A stretch of 64,000 bases of DNA, from positions 1 to 64,000 of the forward strand of contig CAJTAL010000018.1 in NCBI GenBank assembly GCA_910574285.1, in the 5' to 3' direction. Below, piece after piece: positions 60,979 through 64,000 of the stretch; position 1 is the stretch's first letter, and the number at the start of each line of letters is the position of its first letter. A model generated the notes under the pieces. The model was not told where the DNA came from. It was given only the letters and a program-made list of their open reading frames with translations, and ran no database searches. The translations under genes and the position numbers were made by a program. This stretch comes from Lachnospiraceae bacterium (GTDB taxonomy: Bacteria > Bacillota > Clostridia > Lachnospirales > Lachnospiraceae).

Positions 60979-61695
60979 ATGAATACAGATTATCTGAAAA
61001 ACAAGCGGATACTGCTCGTAGACGATGAACCGGAACTGCAGAATATGGTAACTTCCATCCTGAGAAATGCGGGCTTTACCTGTCTCCGGACTGCCGGAAC
61101 TGTCCGGGACGCCGTGAATACCGCCCGTGAGTTCAAGCCGGAACTTGCCATCCTCGACGTTATGCTTCCGGACGGAGACGGTTTCTCCCTGATGGAACAG
61201 TTAAAAAGCGGCTCCGACTATCCCATCCTGTTTCTGACTGCGCGGGGAGAAGACGAAGATAAGTTCCGGGGCTTCGGGCTCGGTGCGGATGATTACATGG
61301 TCAAACCCTTTCTCCCGAAAGAACTGGTATTCCGTATCACCGCAATCCTAAGGAGAACTTACAAAGATGAAACTCCTTTCGTGACACTGAAATACTGCCG
61401 GATTGATTTCGAGCGGGCGGAGGTTCTAAGAAGAGAGTCACCAGATGACCCCGATAAAACACTCCCCCTGACGGCCAAAGAATACGCCATTCTCCATACC
61501 CTCTACCGCAGCGCCGGACGCATCGTGACCATCGACGCCCTGTGCGAAGCCGCCTGGGGCGATAATCCCTATGGATATGAAAATTCCCTGATGGCCCATA
61601 TCCGCCGGATCAGGGAAAAGATCGAAGAAAGCCCTTCCAAACCGGAATCTCTGATTACCGTGAAAGGCTTAGGCTATAAACTAATGATACAGTAA
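60979..61695 (+). CDS. OmpR-family response regulator of the immunity cluster
   Basis: The 238-residue protein has a receiver (ILLVDDEPELQNMVTSILRN, phospho-Asp LAILDVMLPDGDGFSLM, Lys VKPF). A winged-helix domain follows (LTAKEYAILHTLYRSAGRIV, NSLMAHIRRIREKIEES). It is 76 bp upstream of its kinase and divergent from the LanFEG-like operon, which it most likely activates through the phased repeats. Confidence 0.95.
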   Translation: MNTDYLKNKRILLVDDEPELQNMVTSILRNAGFTCLRTAGTVRDAVNTAREFKPELAILDVMLPDGDGFSLMEQLKSGSDYPILFLTARGEDEDKFRGFGLGADDYMVKPFLPKELVFRITAILRRTYKDETPFVTLKYCRIDFERAEVLRRESPDDPDKTLPLTAKEYAILHTLYRSAGRIVTIDALCEAAWGDNPYGYENSLMAHIRRIREKIEESPSKPESLITVKGLGYKLMIQ

Positions 61696-61771
61696 ATACA
61701 CCCCCGTCAGACTGTCTTCCGACAGAGAAGTATTTGTGCCGCCATCCAAAGGCGGCGGAATGGAGATGAAC

Positions 61772-63259
61772 ATGAAAAGCATACCCAAATTAATCCGGCG
61801 ATTCCTTTGCATCCTGCTGCTTGCCACTACCCTGCTCTTCTTCCTGAATATCATCGTATTTTTTACCCTTGCTTCCATTCAGACCCCTGGGGGCTCCCCC
61901 TGGACTACCGCCTTGGAAACCGGCAAAGCATTGCAGCGTTCAGAAGACGGCAGCGGATATATCCTGCCGGAAAAGATCTCGTCAGAATTGATGAATGAAC
62001 ATGCCTGGGGTATCTTAATTGACAGTGATACCCTCCGGGTTGTCTGGCATACGGATAACCTGCCCCCGGAGATTCCGCTTGAATACTCTCTGTCAGACAT
62101 CGCCTCTCTTACCCGGGGGTACGTCATGAATTATCCCACCTTTCCCGGAGAATCCAAAGACGGACTAGTGGTCCTTGGCTATCCCAAAGACCGCTACTGG
62201 AAACACATGTACCCGAACTGGGACTATCATTTTATCGCAAATCTTCCCAAATACGCCTTAAATGTTCTGCTTGTGAATGCCATACTCGTCTTTCTGATTT
62301 ATTTCACCGCGAACATGAAGCTTCTGCGTTCCGTCAGACCTATTGCAGAGGGAATACAGAAACTCCCCACCAAAGAACCTGTACTCATAAAGGAGAAGGG
62401 ATTGCTGTCCGAACTTGCCGCGAATATTAATCAGACCTCCGAGATCCTGCAGTCTCAGAATTATCAGCTCAGAAAGAAAGAGCGGGCACGCGCCAACTGG
62501 ATTGCCGGAGTCTCCCATGATATCCGCACACCCCTTTCTGTGGTGATGGGATATGCCGGACAGATGGAGTGCGACCCCAGCCTTACAAAAGACGCGCGGC
62601 AAAAGTCCTCCGTCATCCTAAGGCAGAGCGAACGGATACGCAATCTGATCAATGATTTGAATCTCGCCTCGAAACTTGAGTACGATATGCAGCCGCTCTG
62701 CCGCACCCGGGAGAATGCGGTTGCCCTCGCAAGAACAGCCGCTGTTGATTTTATTAATATGGATATCGGCGGGAGATACCCCATCGAATGGACTACGGAT
62801 GCAGAAATATCCGACTGCCCCGTCTATGTAGATAAGGATCTGATCAAGCGGGCAGTCTCTAACCTGATCTGGAACTGTATCAACCATAACCCGGACGGAT
62901 GCACGATCTATATCTCCGTGCTGGCAGAAGCCGGATGTGCTAATTCCGGGCATAATAATCTGACGCCGGCCGCCGGAACAGACGCCGGCCGGCCCGACGA
63001 GGCAGCAAATTGCAACTGCGTCATTCGGGTGGAAGACAACGGCACAGGTATCTCAGAAGAAGAACTGAGCCGGCTGAATTCCCTGCCCCACTACATGATG
63101 TGCGACAGCGAAATTAAGGAACAGCGGCATGGGCTGGGCCTGCTGATCGTCAGACAGATCGCAGCCTCACACGGCGGCAGCATGATCCTGCGGCAGAGCG
63201 CCTGCGGCGGATTCGGGGCTGATATCCTGCTGCCCTTATATACCGGTCAGAGTAATTAG
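61772..63259 (+). CDS. Sensor histidine kinase of the immunity cluster
   Basis: I take ATG 61772 (MKSIPKLIRRFLCILLLATT), six bases after GGAG; ATG 61760 is possible. The 495-residue kinase has two membrane helices (near 8-35 and 163-185) enclosing an extracellular domain of about 130 residues. HisKA has GVSHDIRTPLSVVMGYAGQM (His near 248), followed by N box LIWNCINHNPDGC and a G box RHGLGLLIVRQIAASHG. It pairs with the response regulator upstream and presumably senses an antimicrobial peptide. Confidence 0.94.
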   Translation: MKSIPKLIRRFLCILLLATTLLFFLNIIVFFTLASIQTPGGSPWTTALETGKALQRSEDGSGYILPEKISSELMNEHAWGILIDSDTLRVVWHTDNLPPEIPLEYSLSDIASLTRGYVMNYPTFPGESKDGLVVLGYPKDRYWKHMYPNWDYHFIANLPKYALNVLLVNAILVFLIYFTANMKLLRSVRPIAEGIQKLPTKEPVLIKEKGLLSELAANINQTSEILQSQNYQLRKKERARANWIAGVSHDIRTPLSVVMGYAGQMECDPSLTKDARQKSSVILRQSERIRNLINDLNLASKLEYDMQPLCRTRENAVALARTAAVDFINMDIGGRYPIEWTTDAEISDCPVYVDKDLIKRAVSNLIWNCINHNPDGCTIYISVLAEAGCANSGHNNLTPAAGTDAGRPDEAANCNCVIRVEDNGTGISEEELSRLNSLPHYMMCDSEIKEQRHGLGLLIVRQIAASHGGSMILRQSACGGFGADILLPLYTGQSN

Positions 63260-63300
63260 CGAAACATATGGTTAATCAAATCGGGTTATACTAAGTATTA

Positions 63301-63337
63301 TAAGCCTGCCTGTACAGCCGAGTACAAGGCAGGCTTA
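63301..63337. terminator. Bidirectional terminator between kinase and GH4 gene
   Basis: TAAGCCTGCCT (63301-63311) pairs with AGGCAGGCTTA (63327-63337). It separates the converging kinase and glycosidase genes. Confidence 0.75.
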
Positions 63338-63344
63338 TATATTT

Positions 63345-64000
63345 CTAACGAGTATACATCTTCATATAATCTCCATGTGCATCTATCAGTTCGTCGCACA
63401 TCTTCACGATATCATCGATGGAAAGTTCTGCTGCCGTATGCGGCTCCAGCATAGCGGCACGATAGATATCTTCACGCCTGCGGGTACGCGCCGCCTCGAT
63501 GGTCAGAAGCTGGGCGTTAATATTAGTCGTATTCATAGCCGCCAACTGTAACGGCAGCGCCCCTACACGGCAGGGATTCACGCCGTTTGAATCTATCATA
63601 CACGGAACCTCCACACAAGCTTCCGCCGGAAGATTGTCAATCAGTCCCCGGTTGATCACATTTCCGCCGATCTTGTACGGAACGTTTGTCACAACCGCTT
63701 CCATTATGTAGGAGGCATATTCACGGCTGCGCTCGTGAGTGATCTTACCATTGTCCAATATCTTGTTCCGCTCTTCTTCCCACTCTGCGATCTGCTTGAT
63801 ACAGCGTCTCGGATACTCGTCTAACGGAATGTTGAACTGATCTATCAACTCCGGATAGCGGGATTTGATGAAAAACGGATTGTATTCCGCATTATGTTCG
63901 CTGGACTCGGTGCAGTAATACCCCAAATGCTTGATATATTCAAAACGAACCATATCATTATGCTTCTCTTCTGCGTTCTTCTTCGCTGCACGGCGGCGGA
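63345..64000 (-). CDS. GH4 alpha-galactosidase/alpha-glucosidase (C-terminal part)
   Basis: The frame is open to the window edge, so the gene's 5' part is outside; about 218 residues are visible. MVRFEYIKHLGYYCTESSEH, then NAEYNPFFIKSRYPELIDQF, and later NRGLIDNLPAEACVEVPCMI match GH4 enzymes such as MelA. In these, the conserved residues around the metal and NAD sites precede this region. NGVNPCRVGALPLQLAAMNT is likewise typical. GH4 enzymes hydrolyse alpha-galactosides or alpha-glucosides by an NAD- and Mn-dependent redox mechanism. The first ATG in view (63953) is internal. Confidence 0.9.
   Translation of the reverse strand, partial: RRRAAKKNAEEKHNDMVRFEYIKHLGYYCTESSEHNAEYNPFFIKSRYPELIDQFNIPLDEYPRRCIKQIAEWEEERNKILDNGKITHERSREYASYIMEAVVTNVPYKIGGNVINRGLIDNLPAEACVEVPCMIDSNGVNPCRVGALPLQLAAMNTTNINAQLLTIEAARTRRREDIYRAAMLEPHTAAELSIDDIVKMCDELIDAHGDYMKMYTR

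Overview
The window looks like chromosome of an anaerobic gut Firmicute, most likely Lachnospiraceae. The housekeeping genes, strong AGGAGG ribosome sites, Spo0A boxes, a flavodiiron protein and a GH4 glycosidase all fit; the genus cannot be fixed by eye. LAYOUT: (1) 1-6400 is the remnant of a Tn1549/Tn4451-like conjugative or mobilizable element: truncated relaxase, MobC-like protein, candidate oriT, DUF6194 protein, sigma-like factor, cysteine-rich KTR protein, a drug-export-like ABC operon with its TetR regulator, and TnpV. (2) About 6500-13200 is a second integrative mobilizable element: MobV relaxase with a hairpin-rich candidate oriT, broken DUF5348 gene, VapE helicase/primase, CHC2 primase, small ORFs, tyrosine integrase, excisionase-like protein and cI-like repressor with matching operators. 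Beyond the repressor lies a compact minus-strand transcription unit: consensus promoter, tRNA 3' half with CCA, 17-codon ORF, tRNA 5' half, terminator. Its tRNA halves are in permuted order. (3) 13.4-18.0 kb is the str operon rpsL-rpsG-fusA-tuf. (4) 18.1-22.3 kb holds a two-component system, a lone Spo0A DNA-binding-domain gene behind two Spo0A boxes, and a candidate small RNA. (5) 22.2-24.3 kb is a 2-kb island between 66-bp direct repeats. It contains a transposase/sigma chimera, two holin-like type I toxin genes each facing a consensus antisense promoter, and integrase fragments. (6) 24.4-34.2 kb has carB, a TetM/EF-G-like GTPase fused to a Rae1/YacP-type NYN nuclease, a flavodiiron-rubredoxin protein and a FAD/Rieske oxidoreductase. 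(7) 34.2-44.0 kb is a defence region: a Wadjet (type II-like) JetD-JetA-JetB-JetC operon and an AAA-ATPase/PD-(D/E)XK gene with a near-duplicate promoter. (8) 44.1-51.1 kb contains a large cell-wall protein with a histone-H1-like tail, degraded Rpn-family fragments and a Phd/PIN toxin-antitoxin pair. (9) 51.2-64 kb has a HAD phosphatase, a two-component/FtsX-type ABC cluster interrupted by hicAB, a lantibiotic-immunity-like ABC operon divergent from its own two-component system across phased direct repeats, and the 3' part of a GH4 alpha-galactosidase. WORKING TOGETHER: three regulator/transporter cassettes suggest response to drugs or antimicrobial peptides. Wadjet, its neighbour and several toxin-antitoxin modules form a mobile-DNA conflict zone, beside two mobilizable elements that Wadjet-like systems might oppose.
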